A stretch of DNA of 64,000 nt from Primulina eburnea. Taxonomy: Eukaryota; Streptophyta; Magnoliopsida; Lamiales; Gesneriaceae. The notes below the pieces were generated by a model that did no database searches, was not told the DNA's origin, and saw only the letters and a program-made list of their open reading frames with translations. A program made the translations under genes and the position numbers. Location of the stretch: positions 30,867,321 through 30,931,320 of the forward strand of contig NC_133115.1 of the NCBI RefSeq assembly GCF_022965805.1, written 5' to 3'. Shown piece after piece: positions 1 to 12,251 of the stretch. Positions within the stretch are counted from its first letter, which is position 1, and each line of letters begins with the position of its first letter.

Positions 1-906
1 ATAGGTAAATAAATATCTGACAAAATCAAGTCATGAATGATCAGCACACAGTGACATAACAGTCAATTTGGAGGTAATGATGCAATATCCCCATGTGACA
101 TGCAATCTCAATCGCACAGGATGCTTTTCAGGAAGAGTAAAAAATCTGCCCTGTATGTGTCGCTTATCTATGACATTTCAGTTGTGATCAAAACATCTTC
201 TCTCAAGATATTATAACTGATTTTAAATTAGATTCCGGAGAACGACATGACAAAATTTACCACATGGAGCAGTGCTACAGAGCTAAGTTGAGGAATAACA
301 ATAAGATGATGTTCTAGAATGTTTTTTATTTTACTTCAGTTTTTGTGGATGGAGGCGGACTAGTGGTGGTGGCAGTATGTCAAATGTGAAATATAAACTA
401 TGTAACAAATTTCTAATAGCAATTTCCCATGAGGCAGAAATTTATGTTTGTTTGAGCTAATTCAACCATTTTTATGGTGCAATAATTCTTGATAGTGCGG
501 ACATACATCAGTCATTTAAACTAGATAAAGGGTGCACGAAAAATCTGAATAGGAAAGAAATACTATTTCCAAGCTCAATCTAATAGGTACTCGCGACATA
601 TTGCATGTCAACATCTTCATACACACCTACATCTGGTAGGTGTTCGCTATTCAAAAAGAAAATGTGTCCTTACGCTTCAAAGTTTTTGTGACTTACTAAT
701 ATACTAGACTGGCATCTCAACTTGAAACAGATAAATTTATACGTAAGAGCAGAAAAATGAGTGAAAAGCCGAAGTAGATCATTACGTCATTGCTACAAAT
801 TAGTGAGATATGGCATGGACATGGAAAAAAATTATCTAAGAAATCTTTCAAGTGAACCTATATATTTATGGTAGCATATTATAGAAAAAATTATGAAGAT
901 CATCAC

Positions 907-1705
907 CTGCTTTAGGCAACATATTTCCATCTTTTATACTAAAATCCCGGATTGAAACTAAGGTTCTTCCACTATGGTCATAGATGCTCACCATTCTTGT
1001 GTCTGCCAGCTGCATACCCGAAAAGACCAGAAACGCTTTAAAACAAGAAGCACAGAACTTTATGAAAGCCAGATCAAGAAAATGGATATATCTCAAGACA
1101 GAGAGATTGGTTGAATCATTTCTGTTATTCTCGTAGTTCATAGATAAAATCAATTAAACGAATTCTAGCCTGCAACATCAAACTCCTCACCTTCTTAGAA
1201 GAAATTTTCAATAAACAGGCATGGTTGGGAAAAATGGTTTTGTGAAAATAAATAATATTTTCCTCCATCTAGCAGGTGTGTGCTCGTCTTCAACAAAAAT
1301 GTATTTGGTACGGCCTCATTCAAATAAAATCCAACAATTTCAACTAACCTTACAAATGATTTTGCCATCGTAATTCAATTCGCCGCCGCCGCCTCCCCAT
1401 TGCTCCCACAGCCGCTTCTTTTCATTCCCAACACCGTTAATTTGATTGATATTATCGTCGTTCTTATTCAGATGCGACGGCTTCGTTCCGAGGATTGCTT
1501 TAGCCGTCGAGAGCAGAAAAGAGTCAACGACACCTCGAACGAACGTCCGCTCGGAAATTCCGGAGAGGTCTAAACCTAGCCGATCGGCGGCGGCGGTACG
1601 GATACTCGACTCCGTAGCTGTCTCCAAGTCCGATGTTTCGAGAATCTGTAACACAGTCTCTTCAATCTTAGGCCGTTTAGATGGATTCAAGCACTGTCCA
1701 TCCAT
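907..1705 (-). CDS. PC4/KELP-type transcriptional coactivator, 3' end outside window
   Basis: Two exons are visible on the minus strand: 1349-1705 (119 codons, donor AAG|GTTAGT) and 907-1009 (acceptor TATGCAG, donor AAAGCAG|GTGATG). Exon 1 encodes a DEK-C-like N-terminal helical domain: a KIEETV-type start at about residue 13, then a block ending in FVRGVVDSFL. It then has a Gly-rich linker and ends in DGKIICK. Exon 2 continues with LADTRMVSIYDHSGRTLVSI and KDGNMLP, the single-strand-DNA-binding core of the PC4 family. The order DEK-C then PC4 matches plant KELP coactivators, which assist RNA polymerase II transcription in the nucleus. In KELP a last exon encodes a Trp-containing C-terminal segment; I could not find it down to position 1, so the gene probably runs off the left edge. 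The family call is firm. Orthology to a particular KELP/KIWI member is not. Confidence 0.82.
1010..1348 (-). other. intron 1 of the PC4/KELP-like gene
   Basis: A 339-base intron with a GT donor after codon 119 and a TATGCAG acceptor. Joining the two exons keeps the conserved IICK-LADTR order of the PC4 core, which is the main support for the boundaries. Confidence 0.75.
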
Positions 1706-2504
1706 CGATCAATAGCTGTTGAGAAATTGAGCAGTAGCAATCAGTGCACTGTACGAGAATCTGACAGGAGAGACTTCGGGAGTAAGGGCCGAAAGTGGAT
1801 ATTCTCCTCCGAAATTACAGGGCCGAGGAAGCACACAAACTATAGGTTGTGTTGTATCCTCTGGTCCAAATTGAACCGAGACAGAATAACCCCATTAGCT
1901 ATTTGGGCCATTGGGCTTTAGCCACATCTAGTTTTAGGGACGGAAACCCGGACTCGTCCCATCCCGTGGATCCGGAGGTTAATCTGGGTTTGATCCCTTT
2001 GACCCGTAAAAAAATTATAATATTTAAATTTTATTCAATGCACGATAAAAATATTAAATATTAATAAAATTCTAGATTGTTATTAATAATATTTTACAAA
2101 AAAAAAAAATATTATCACAATTTAAAATTTATCGATTTATATTCAATTAATAATAATATAATTATAATTATTCAATAGAATATAAAGAGATTAATAATAA
2201 ATATATATTGGTTGTACGGATTTACTAAACCCCAAGACCCATCCCGAACACTCTTGTACAGGGCTGTGTGTACATTGTCGTTCACAAGTTTGAGAGCAGA
2301 CTCTTCTTTACTAATAATTTTTATAAATGATGTTGTTTTTAAAAAGTTTGCACTTGATTAATGAACTTGAGAATATTTATTCAAATTCTTTTCACTTGTT
2401 TGAAATTACAAAAATCCAGTCATGTAATTCTAATACTATTGTAGTGGTTTTTAAATAGACTCAAGATGATTTTATCCTTCAAATCAGGACCATATTTCTA
2501 GTTA

Positions 2505-2686
2505 GGTAGGTCTCTTATGAGACGATCTCACAAATCTTTATCTGTGAGACCGGTCAACTGTACCAATATTCACAATAAAAAATAATACTCTTAGCATAAA
2601 AAGTAATATTTCTTCATGGATGACCCAAATAAGATATCCGACTCGCAAACTACAATCTGTGAGACCGTCTCACACAAATTTTTGTC
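2505..2686 (-). repeat. 180-bp family with palindromic ends, copy A
   Basis: Begins GGTAGGTCTCTTATGAGACG and ends with GAGACCGTCTCACACAAAT followed by TTTTGTC. The interior carries the conserved CTTAGCATAAAAAGTAATA word. Strand is set by taking the end that reads TGACAAAAACTTGTG as the left end, so this copy is reversed. Confidence 0.8.
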
Positions 2687-4178
2687 TTCCAGCTATCTCC
2701 TGAAATTTGAAATCTTATTTTGTTTTTACATTTGAAATTTCTAATTTTTAAACAACAAATTTAAGTACAACAAGTTCATTAACTTTGTAAATGTTCCCAC
2801 TATAAACTTACATGCACGACTTATTTTTGAGGGCATATTTGAGTTATCGATATTTGTATTTTTCGATTTAGTATATTTTTCATATGTTAATAGCATTAGA
2901 TCATGTAAATCACACATTTTAAAACCAAAATATGCTTATGGGTTTTGGAGATCTCACCCTCACCATTAGGCCAATAGATAATTGGCACATCGTTGTATCT
3001 TTATATATCAACAGATTCAAGGTGTCGTTGACATGTTTTTTGTTTTACCATACAACTTGTCGACGGTTGGTTTTCATCTTTGTTTTAGTCATTTTTTGTC
3101 CGACAACCACTAAATCAACCAAATATTACTTATTTGACACCGATGTCTCCTACATTGCTTATATAACAAGAATAAAATTTAGTTAGATTTATTTTAATGT
3201 GTGTAATATACGTTTATTTCTCATTCGTTTAACTATCTCTTCTTTGGGAAGCTTGCTTAGTTAGATTTATTTTAATGTGTGTATAATACGTTATTATCGC
3301 TACATGAGCTACGTAAAAGACCATCAGTGTCAATAAACATAGTCGATGAGTTTTGTACTACCATCACAAAAAAAATAATCCCATTAATTATATGAAAACC
3401 AAATGTTGACAAGTTATATGATAAAAAAAACGTGTCAACTTATAAGATTAAAATAATATCTTTCTCATTTTTCTCCACAGGATCACACGCAAAATGTTAT
3501 CTTCCTAAAAAAACACAACCAAAATGAACTTATCAAGAAAAGTAATTGAACATATTTTATATTTCATAATTTCAAGAACTTGTCGTGAGTATGCTCTACT
3601 CGCTAGCATAAGTTCCTCGCTGTGATTGTGTAGACAAATTTTACTTATTAAAAAAATAAATAAATTTGCCACATATAGTAGCTTGCAATATGAACCACAT
3701 TAATCAAGTACAAGCTTTAAAAAGAAACTAGCTCCTTTTGCACAATAAATTGAAATTCCTAAATACACTCTAGCAAAATGGTCGGCCCCTCGTTGAAATA
3801 CGCAAACTTTATCCATAGTGGAGAAATAAATCCACAAACTTTAGTGCCCAAATAATCATAGTGGAAGGACGAATCTCTGGTGTGTTATTAAATGGTTGTG
3901 TGACCACATTAATGATAAAAAACAATTCTGAGAAACGAGACCCGCTTGCCCTATTCACCGCCGAGACCAACTAACTCGGGGCCGGTGGGTGAGACACCCC
4001 ATAAATACCGTTGGTAAAGCCAAATATTCATTGGAGAACATAATTATTTTCATCGGACCCGTGCAAATTTATGGAAGATGGGATGGAAGCTTGACCAGAT
4101 CTGCAAGCATTGAAGTATATTGGGGTCAGACCCCCCTAGCATGGAAAGTTGTTGCGTGCGAAGATTTGTGGAGGAGAT

Positions 4179-4216
4179 TAGGGTAGGGTAGGGTAGGGTA
4201 GGGTAGGGTGGGGTGG
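4179..4216 (+). repeat. TAGGG tandem array
   Basis: Six perfect TAGGG units at 4179-4208 are followed by TGGGG and TGGG. Eight runs of three or more G on one strand could form G-quadruplexes. The unit is five bases, not the seven-base TTTAGGG plant telomere unit. Confidence 0.9.
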
Positions 4217-4584
4217 GCAGGTGCTCTAAGGCCTAAGAGTAGTAGTGTATTGTATGTGTTAAAAGAAAATTAGTGATTTTGGATGATTATGTCTGAATTC
4301 CTTTGTTAAGGAAGGAAGACATTCTTCACAGGACTTGTGATTCCGTGATTCATAGGTCCGGCCACTTGTTTGACTAAATAAGGTTCTACTCTTCTTTATC
4401 TCATTTATATAGTGGATATTTTTTTTTATCACAAATATATTTATTAATATTTTTCCTAGTCTATTAATAATATATTCTTATTGACTAAGTTTGGAAAAAC
4501 TAAGAGCTATTTTTTTAACGATCACAAACTATCATCAATTTTGGGCTTCATGTACCCATTAGTTTTTTCATGCGCAATTACTCA

Positions 4585-4730
4585 TGACAAAAATTTGTGT
4601 AAGACGATCTCACGGATTGTATTTTGTGAGACAGATATCTTATTCGGGTCATCCATGAAAAAATATTATCTTATATGTTAAGATTATTACTTTTTTATTG
4701 TAAATATCAGTAGGATTGACATGTCTTATA
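4585..4730 (+). repeat. 180-bp family with palindromic ends, copy B (3' truncated)
   Basis: Starts TGACAAAAATTTGTGTAAGA and follows the family through the TTAAGATTATTAC word to GGATTGACATGTC. It lacks the terminal palindrome at its right end, so it is truncated by about 40 bases. Confidence 0.75.
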
Positions 4731-5066
4731 AAAAAAACAAGCTTATATAATTTGGATGAAATAAATATATTATATGCATCATTTACAATTACATGAGGTT
4801 GTCTCTCTCTTTCTTTATTGAAATAGATACCTTGCCTAATAATTATTAACTGCGGTTTTTTAAACAAGGTGGCTATAAGTTTGCTATAACAGTGTTGAGG
4901 TTGAGGTCGAATTCGCATATTCTATTGCCTTGAATCTTATTCCGACTGTGTAATATTATTAGAATAAAGATAGTTGGAAATCAAGAGCGATCAAAATCGA
5001 TAATTGAAAAACTATAAAATTTAAATACTTAAATGACATCAGACATCAGTATTGTCATTATAGTTA

Positions 5067-5263
5067 TGACAAAAACTTGTGTGAGACGGTCTCACGGTTT
5101 GTATTTTGTGGGACGAATATTTTATTTGGGTCATCCATTAAAAATATATATTTTTTTAATTTTTACGCTAAGATTATTACTTTTTATTGTGAATATCGGT
5201 AGGATTGACCTGTCTCCCGTCTCACAGATAAAGATTCGTGAGACCATCTCACAAAACACCTAC
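5067..5263 (+). repeat. 180-bp family with palindromic ends, copy C
   Basis: Full-length copy. The left end is TGACAAAAACTTGTGTGAGA, followed by the GAGACGGTCTCAC near-palindrome. The right end is GTGAGACCATCTCAC. It is slightly longer than the others because of an AT-rich insertion near 5147-5162. It lies about 370 bases upstream of the aspartic protease start codon. Confidence 0.85.
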
Positions 5264-5629
5264 TTTATAATTACAAGGAGAAACGACATAATCTCATTTC
5301 TGTATCAAACTTGTCACAAAAAAGTACAATTTATTATAATATTTTTTAAAATTGGCATTGTTATTGATATGTTTGGAAAATATGTATATGTATATATTAA
5401 ATTAAAAAATCAAATAAAAAATACGCTATTTTATTTTTTCACTTTGGATTTATATCTTAACTAATTACGTCATAATCTGACAAATTAATAGGAAAAAAAC
5501 AAAGAAATACAACAAAACATAAATATGCATGCTTGGAATAGAAATCCAGAACCGCCTTCTAAACACAATCTATCTGAGAGAGAGACATCGAATCCGATAG
5601 ATTTCTCCCAAATCTCAAACTTTGTGAAA

Positions 5630-7048
5630 ATGGAAGGAAAATTTCTTCTGTCCCTTTTCCTCGCCATTTCTGTGTCTGTTTCTGCTGCTCTTCAGCATCA
5701 AACTTTTGTCCTCACCTCTCTTCCTAAACCTGATCTTTCGTGGCTGACCCATGAAGACCTCGAGCTCGAGGTTGATGATAAGGCCTCACCTGAATCTGAA
5801 ATTACTTTCTCACTGAACTTACACCATGTGGACAATCTCTCACCTGCTTTGAATGCTACGCCGGAATCCCTTTTCGAGTTCCGCCTCAGACGCGACGCTG
5901 TTAGAGTGAAAGCACTGTCCACGGTTGCTGCGGCCAACGCCTCAAGAAACACGCCGTTGTCGCGTGATTTTAGTAGCTCGGTGATTTCGGGACTTGCACA
6001 TGGAAGCGGGGAGTACTTCACTCGCCTGGGGATAGGTACTCCTGCTAAGTATGTGTACATGGTGCTCGACACCGGAAGTGACGTCGTGTGGATCCAGTGC
6101 TCCCCCTGCAAGAAATGCTACAAACAAGCTGACCCGGTTTTTGACCCGAAGAAGTCGAGTTCCTTCTCGGGAGTCTCGTGTGGGTCTCCACTCTGTCGCA
6201 GACTCGATTTTTCTGGTTGCACAGCAAATCGGCAGAAATGCCTTTACCAGATTTCGTACGGCGATGGTTCTTTCACTGTCGGAGAATTTTCGACGGAGAC
6301 ATTAACATTTCGGCGCACGAGGGTAAAAAAGGTCGCCCTTGGTTGTGGACATGATAACGAAGGCCTGTTCGTCGGCGCCGCCGGTTTATTAGGCCTCGGC
6401 CGTGGAAAACTATCTTTTCCCACTCAAGCCGGCCGTCGATTCGGTGATAAATTTTCCTACTGTTTGGTGGACCGGTCAGCTTCCTCGAAACCGTCGTATC
6501 TCATGTTTGGTGAATCCTCGGTCTCCAGAAAAGCCATTTTTACTCCATTGGTAACGAATCCGAAGCTTGACACGTTCTACTACGTCGGCTTGAACGGAAT
6601 CTCCGTCGGAGGGTCTCGCGTCCCGGGCATCACATCGTCGACCTTCAAGCTCGACCGGAGTGGCAATGGTGGAGTGATAGTCGACTCCGGCACGTCCGTG
6701 ACCCGGTTGACCCGACCCGCTTACGTTGCACTGAGGGATGCGTTCCGTTCGGGGGCATCGAACTTGAAGCGGGCCTCGGACTTCTCCCTCTTCGACACCT
6801 GTTTCGATCTTTCAGGGAATACGGTGGTGAAGGTGCCGACGGTGGTGTTCCATTTCACCGGCGCTGAAGTGTCTCTTCCAGCGTCGAATTACTTGATTCC
6901 GGTGGATAGCGAGGGGACATTTTGCTTTGCTTTCGCGGGTACCACGAGCGGGTTGTCCATTATTGGAAATATTCAGCAGCAGGGCTTCCGTGTTGTGTTC
7001 GATTTGGCTAGTAAACGGGTAGGGTTCTCACCCGGGGGTTGTGTTTAG
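5630..7048 (+). CDS. pepsin-like aspartic protease (A1 family, TAXi type), APF2/ASPG-like
   Basis: An intronless gene for 472 residues. I start at 5630 because this Met leads directly into a hydrophobic signal peptide (GKFLLSLFLAISVSVSA). An upstream in-frame ATG at 5525 would add 35 polar residues in front of it. A propeptide follows, then the two catalytic motifs: DTGSDVVWIQC with Asp147 and VDSGTSVTRL with Asp352. The fold is split into TAXi N- and C-terminal lobes and is rich in paired Cys (CSPCKKCYK, CGSPLCRR). The protein ends in a conserved GFSPGGC tail. Members are secreted or apoplastic endopeptidases, and the best match by eye is the Arabidopsis APF2 (At1g01300)/At3g61820 clade. All active-site residues are present, so it should be active. 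The substrate is unknown. Confidence 0.93.
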   Translation: MEGKFLLSLFLAISVSVSAALQHQTFVLTSLPKPDLSWLTHEDLELEVDDKASPESEITFSLNLHHVDNLSPALNATPESLFEFRLRRDAVRVKALSTVAAANASRNTPLSRDFSSSVISGLAHGSGEYFTRLGIGTPAKYVYMVLDTGSDVVWIQCSPCKKCYKQADPVFDPKKSSSFSGVSCGSPLCRRLDFSGCTANRQKCLYQISYGDGSFTVGEFSTETLTFRRTRVKKVALGCGHDNEGLFVGAAGLLGLGRGKLSFPTQAGRRFGDKFSYCLVDRSASSKPSYLMFGESSVSRKAIFTPLVTNPKLDTFYYVGLNGISVGGSRVPGITSSTFKLDRSGNGGVIVDSGTSVTRLTRPAYVALRDAFRSGASNLKRASDFSLFDTCFDLSGNTVVKVPTVVFHFTGAEVSLPASNYLIPVDSEGTFCFAFAGTTSGLSIIGNIQQQGFRVVFDLASKRVGFSPGGCV

Positions 7049-8419
7049 AATTAAAATAAGTTGTCCTATTTATTTGATTTAATAATGTTTAGAAGAATTA
7101 AAAATGGATCCGGAATTATCTACTGGGGTATATTGGCTCAAAATTTTTAATAATTTTTATGTAATTTAAAAGTTTAGAGATATTAAATCTAGACTTTTAT
7201 ATATTTTATAAAAGTTAAGGGATATTCGTAAACTTTATAAAATTTTAAAAAATCACCTGATATTCAAACTTGACTTTTAAAACCACTCCATATTTTATAT
7301 ATAAAAAAAATATAAACAAAATTTTCTTTTAAATCAAATAATTCTTTTAAATTGAAAATAATTTTGTATTAATATTTTAGTGTTATTTGATTAAATTAAA
7401 AATAATAATAATAACACATATAAGTATATCTTTTATAAATACATATAATGTGTGTGATTTATACATAATTTTAAAATTTTATTAACACATATATAAGAAT
7501 AACTATAATAAATTAAATATATTAAAACTTTATAACGTTACTCTAATTATAAATATTTTAATATTCTTATTTTTTATTTTCATATACGAATAATTGAATT
7601 GTTTATTTTTGTTTTATATATTGTCAAAAATAATTGATATATTTTTATACAAAAAATTATTTAAAATGAATGAAATTATTTTAAATTTGATTATTTATTC
7701 ATATTGAAAATTATTGTTATGTATTTTAAAATAATACTAATTATTTAAATAAACATGTTGAATTGAAGGATTGAAATTTAACTGTAATAAATTTAGTATT
7801 AACTTATTTATTGTCTTTCGTAAAATCGATATGTAAAAATATTACAATAAGAGGCAAAAAAATTTAAAATAAATAAAAAATTATTCATGTTCAATTATTA
7901 GTTCAAAGAAATTTAAAAAAAAATCACAATAATAGATTACAAAATCCATAAGATTCTATATAAAAAAAAATTACAAATATCAATAAAAGTCATGCAAAAT
8001 TTATGAGAAAATATTTAAAAATTTGTAAGATTATGCAAAAGTAAATAAAAACATATCAGTTCCACAAAAGTCTGTTACCTCTGTAACGTATACACTATCG
8101 TTGAAATTGGAACTGACTTTGGATTCGAAATTCATGAATTTAGAATTTCATTTCTTTAGTATTATTTAAAATTATTTTTGATATTTAATAAAAAAGAACA
8201 TAAGATAAAAAATATTATTATAATATAGTAAAATTATACAATTAATTTGATAAGATAAAGAATTATTTAGAAAAATCTAAAATTATAACATAATTTTGTA
8301 TAATTAGTATATGATGCTTTTAAGGCCAAGAATACTACCCCTCATGGCCAGGCCTGGCCCAAGATTCATTATTATAGTAATATATTAAGAATCTCAATAA
8401 TCTATATATAAATGTAGAA

Positions 8420-9070
8420 TTTTTGTCAAAAATAGTAATTTTTCGTCAAAATATCATATCTACAAAAAGAAAGATATATCATGAATATTGAAATATATGT
8501 ACTACAATAAATGATAACTTCAATTATTGCTTGCATTGATTATATCAATTCATTTAATTCAAATTTGAATTTAGTTTCTTTTTATATTAATTCAAATATA
8601 ATTTATGTATTATCTATTTTTTATTTTTTTATTTAAATTGAAACTAATTTCTATTGAAAATATAAACTACATTAAAATTTTTGCATTGATTATATTAATC
8701 AATATAATTTGTGATATGATTTTGTATTACTATGCTATATTTATTTTTATTACAAACTTTATAAATAAAATTTAAATATATATAATTTTTGAAAAAATAA
8801 TAATTTTCAGTCAAAATGTCATTTCTAAAAAAAGAAAGATATATAATGAATATTGACATATGTATACTGCAGTAAATGATCACTTCAATTATTGTTTGCA
8901 TTGATTATATCAATTCATTTAATTCAATTTTAAATTTAATTAATTTTTATATGAATTCAAATGTAATTTATGTATTATATGTTTTTTATTTATTTTATTC
9001 AAAACTGAAATTAAACTCTATTGTAATTTAATTTTTTTTGCATTGATTATATCAATCTATTTAATTAAAA
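8420..9070 (+). repeat. diverged tandem duplication, period about 364 bp
   Basis: The segment from about 8420 repeats from about 8786. Matching landmarks are AAAGAAAGATATAT (8467 and 8830) and TTGCATTGATTATATCAATT (8531 and 8895). A second copy of the TTGCATTGATTATAT word inside each unit (8682 and 9039) gives four copies in all. The copies differ by many substitutions, so the duplication is old. Confidence 0.7.
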
Positions 9071-9273
9071 ACTGTGTAAATAAATTTAAAATATAAATGA
9101 TTGCAATGTTAGTATCACTCATTAGGTAAATCATTCAAAAATTCATTTTACTATTTAATTACTTACTAAAAAGGAAATATTTTTTCTATCCAAATTACTT
9201 ACTAAAAAGGAAATAAAATATTTAATTACTTAATTTAAATTTTCTAAAAATAAAATTGGTTGAGTATTAAAAA

Positions 9274-9456
9274 TGACAAAAACTTGTGCGAGACGGTCTC
9301 ACGGGTCGTATTTGTAAGATGGATATCTTATTTGGGTCATCCATGAAAAAATATTATTTTTTATGTCAAGATTATTACTTTTTATTGTGAATATGAGTAG
9401 GGTTGACCCGTCTCACAGATTAAGATCCGTGAGACGGTCTCAAATGAGACTCACTC
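9274..9456 (+). repeat. 180-bp family with palindromic ends, copy D
   Basis: Full-length copy. The left end is TGACAAAAACTTGTGCGAGA and the right end is CCGTGAGACGGTCTCAAATG. The inner words GGGTCATCCATGAAAAAATA and AAGATTATTACTTTTTATTG are conserved. Confidence 0.85.
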
Positions 9457-10570
9457 TTAAAAGTTATCACTACAACAAGGTTTTTCAATGGACATTAAAT
9501 TACCATTTATTAATCATAAATTTTTTATCTCAAATGCATATTATTTCGAGATTACCTTAATTTGAAAGAATTAATGTATTGTAGTTTTCTTCTAAAAACC
9601 ATATGTATATTGTATATCTTGAATTGTTTTTTTAAAAATTCAAATAAGAGAGCCCAAGAAAATTAAAAGAGATAGATTCAAAAGATTTTCAAATGGATAT
9701 TAAATTACTCTCAATAAAAATGTATATTATCCTCAATAATCAGAAATGTTGACATCAATGCATGCAATTCGAGATTTCCATAATTTTAAAGAGTTAATGT
9801 ATGATATAATACTCCAAAAAGCATTCAATGTATAATTTTTGTCCTTGAGATGCCTTATTTGAATTTGCTATTTAAAAATAAAAAGAACAATTGAATAATG
9901 CTACAACGTTTTGGACACTTTATATTTTATTCTCAAATAATTATATTGCCTTCAAAATTTCGTTAATCATACTATTGACAACTCATCAGCAGGGAAAAAA
10001 TTCTCTAAGCTGAAGTTAATCTAAAAGTATATTCGATCAAGCTTTGTTAACGATTGACAAAAATATTATTCGAAACTGGACTATACGAATTTGCTAAAAA
10101 AATTCGTCTCTAAAACAACTAGAAAAATATTATTTATGTAATTATTTCAACTTTATTTTACTTATTATTAATATAATACATTATTTATGGTCATTTGATC
10201 ATATTTATATGTTTTTTATTTACGAACTTTGACAATTATTTTTTCTTAACAAGAAAAGTCCCTTTTTTTTTTTTTTTTTTTTTTCTCTCGATCTCCATCG
10301 ATCACTGGTACGACAACTCTTGTATATTTTATAAATGTTATTATGCTTGTGGGATTTGTCAGTTTAAATTCAAAATACCATCCAGATTACACCCTGTCCT
10401 TTGAAAAATGTAATTTTATTTATTTATTTTTATATCAAATAGTTATGTCTTTGAAACATATAGCTTCTGATTTCTTACAAATGATGTATGGGTAAATACC
10501 TTCATGAAACTTAAACTTACGTTAAGTTATATTAAAAATTATGTATTTATACTTTTGCTTCATAAAAAAA

Positions 10571-10752
10571 GAGTAGGTCTCATGTGAGACCGTCTCACGG
10601 ATCTTAGTCTGTGAGACGGGTCAACTCTACCCATATTCATAACAAAAAGTAATACTCTTAGCATAAAAAGTAATACTATTTCATGGATGACCCAAATAAG
10701 AGATCCGTCTCACAAATACGATCCGTGAGACCGTCTCACACAAGTTTTTGCC
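10571..10752 (-). repeat. 180-bp family with palindromic ends, copy E
   Basis: Full-length reversed copy, starting GAGTAGGTCTCATGTGAGAC and ending GAGACCGTCTCACACAAG. It contains TGGATGACCCAAATAAGAGA and is one of the best preserved copies. Confidence 0.87.
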
Positions 10753-11793
10753 ATAAAAAAATATGTTTGCACTCCTTGAGCCAATATATCTTCTCTCAGA
10801 TGAAAATTGATATAAAATATTAAAAATATGATATTAATATATGATATCTGATTATCAGTTGTTTCAAATCTGATACTAATATATGATTATATTATATAAT
10901 ACTCAAACATATATAAAAATTATTATTATAAATGACTAATTTGTCTTTTTGGATGAAAATCAGTACAAAACATTGAAAATATGATACTGATATATTATAT
11001 TTACCAGTTGTTTTAGATCTTGTACTAACATATGATTTTTAAGTACCAAAATATATGTAGCAAATATTAATATTGTTATTCTAATTTTATACTCAAAATC
11101 TTATTTTTTGTATAATATATTAGTTTGTATTCAAATATCATAAATTAATACCTTATTTTGTATCGATTTTCATCCGAAAAGACAAATAAACATGAAAGTA
11201 AGAACAATTACGTGTGTTGTGTGGGAGGAAATATTGGGTGGGGAGGAGAAGATAATAAAAATGTAGGGAGAAAAGGGGGTACATATATATTTATTATCTA
11301 TTTACTAATATATCTTCTCTCTTTTCCTTAATACTTTATTTTTATAAAGTATGCCTCATCTGTGCACCAATATTTTAGTCTTGTTATTCTATTCAATTCC
11401 AATTTCTTTTTGTTAACAATAAATATTATGCTATTTTTTTTTTTTTTGAGTGAATTATATTACTCTATATTTCAGTTAGCATGGAATATAAAACCCAAAT
11501 TCAATATGTTATAAAAACTCGGAAATATTTATCCAAAAATCCTGATTTATGCATTTTTTGATTACGAGGACGACTGATCAGGTCTAGAAATTGTATTTCT
11601 AGTATGAATTTGGGCAAGGTGTGCATATATGGCCGTGTAGTCAAAATTTGTAGGACCTGGTCCGAAGAAGAGTGGTCAATAATCCCTCAATGATATCATG
11701 CTTTAAAACCCCAACTAACAATACAGATTTAACATATATTTTTATTATTCACGCAATTAATTGCAACACATCATGGAATTTTACAACATAACA

Positions 11794-11942
11794 GATGAGA
11801 CGTTTTCAAGGGTCAGTTATGTGAGATAAATATTTTATTTATGCCACAAACAAAAAAATATTATTTTCTATATTAAAAAATATTACTTTTTATGATACCT
11901 ACGTAAATATGAACATTATTGATTCGTGTCACAAAGAGTCTT
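11794..11942 (+). repeat. decayed copy of the 180-bp family
   Basis: The order of words is kept (GATGAGACG, GTGAGATAAATATTTTATT, AAAAAATATTACTTTTTATG, ATTGATTCGTGTCACA) but the terminal palindromes are broken. Assignment is tentative. Confidence 0.4.
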
Positions 11943-12251
11943 AAAACATACCACCGGTCCACCCAGCAGTTTCAGGAAATGAATACCTCATTTAAGTATG
12001 TTTTGCGGACAGCCCTAATAAAACACTGCCGAAGAACCTTATACTGAGCAAATGACGGTCACATATTCATTATGGAATTCAAACCATACCCCACCTTTTA
12101 TTACAACCTCCTATTCAATACCAGCATCGTCCCATATTTATTAATGCAAAGGGGGGCTAGGCTTGCTTGCTTCATCAAGAAAATTTCTAGAAAATACTCC
12201 AACCCAATTAATAAAAACACAACTTGAAGCACTACTGTTTTTTCTCAAGAA

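Larger units (their letters stand above)
1716..5629. other. intergenic region, repeat-rich
   Basis: No gene is supported here. The region holds three copies of the 180-bp family with palindromic ends (listed separately), a short direct duplication near 3179 and 3258 sharing TAGTTAGATTTATTTTAATG, and a TAGGG array at 4179. The stretch at about 1935-2250, rich in CCC and GGG words (for example GACCCATCCCG near 2237), resembles degenerate DNA-transposon debris. The promoters of the two flanking divergent genes must lie at its ends, but I cannot point to a convincing core element. Confidence 0.6.
7049..12251. other. AT-rich intergenic region with repeats
   Basis: No gene is supported. The stretch is very AT-rich and holds a diverged tandem duplication (8420-9070), two good copies of the 180-bp family (9274 and 10571) and a decayed one (about 11794). 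Short open frames here have no recognisable domain and biased composition. Confidence 0.6.

Noticed and set aside
1..906. Third exon of the PC4/KELP-like gene
   Set aside because: I searched the minus strand for the Trp-containing C-terminal segment and its acceptor and found none; it is probably beyond the left edge.
1446..1715. Plus-strand ORF over the PC4/KELP-like exon
   Set aside because: It is the antisense shadow of the coding exon, which carries the conserved domain.
3989..4186. Possible 65-codon gene upstream of the TAGGG array
   Set aside because: No domain, no splice partner and no start context of note; chance open frame.
4179..4216. Interstitial telomere repeat
   Set aside because: The unit is TAGGG (5 bases), not TTTAGGG, and the array is only six units.
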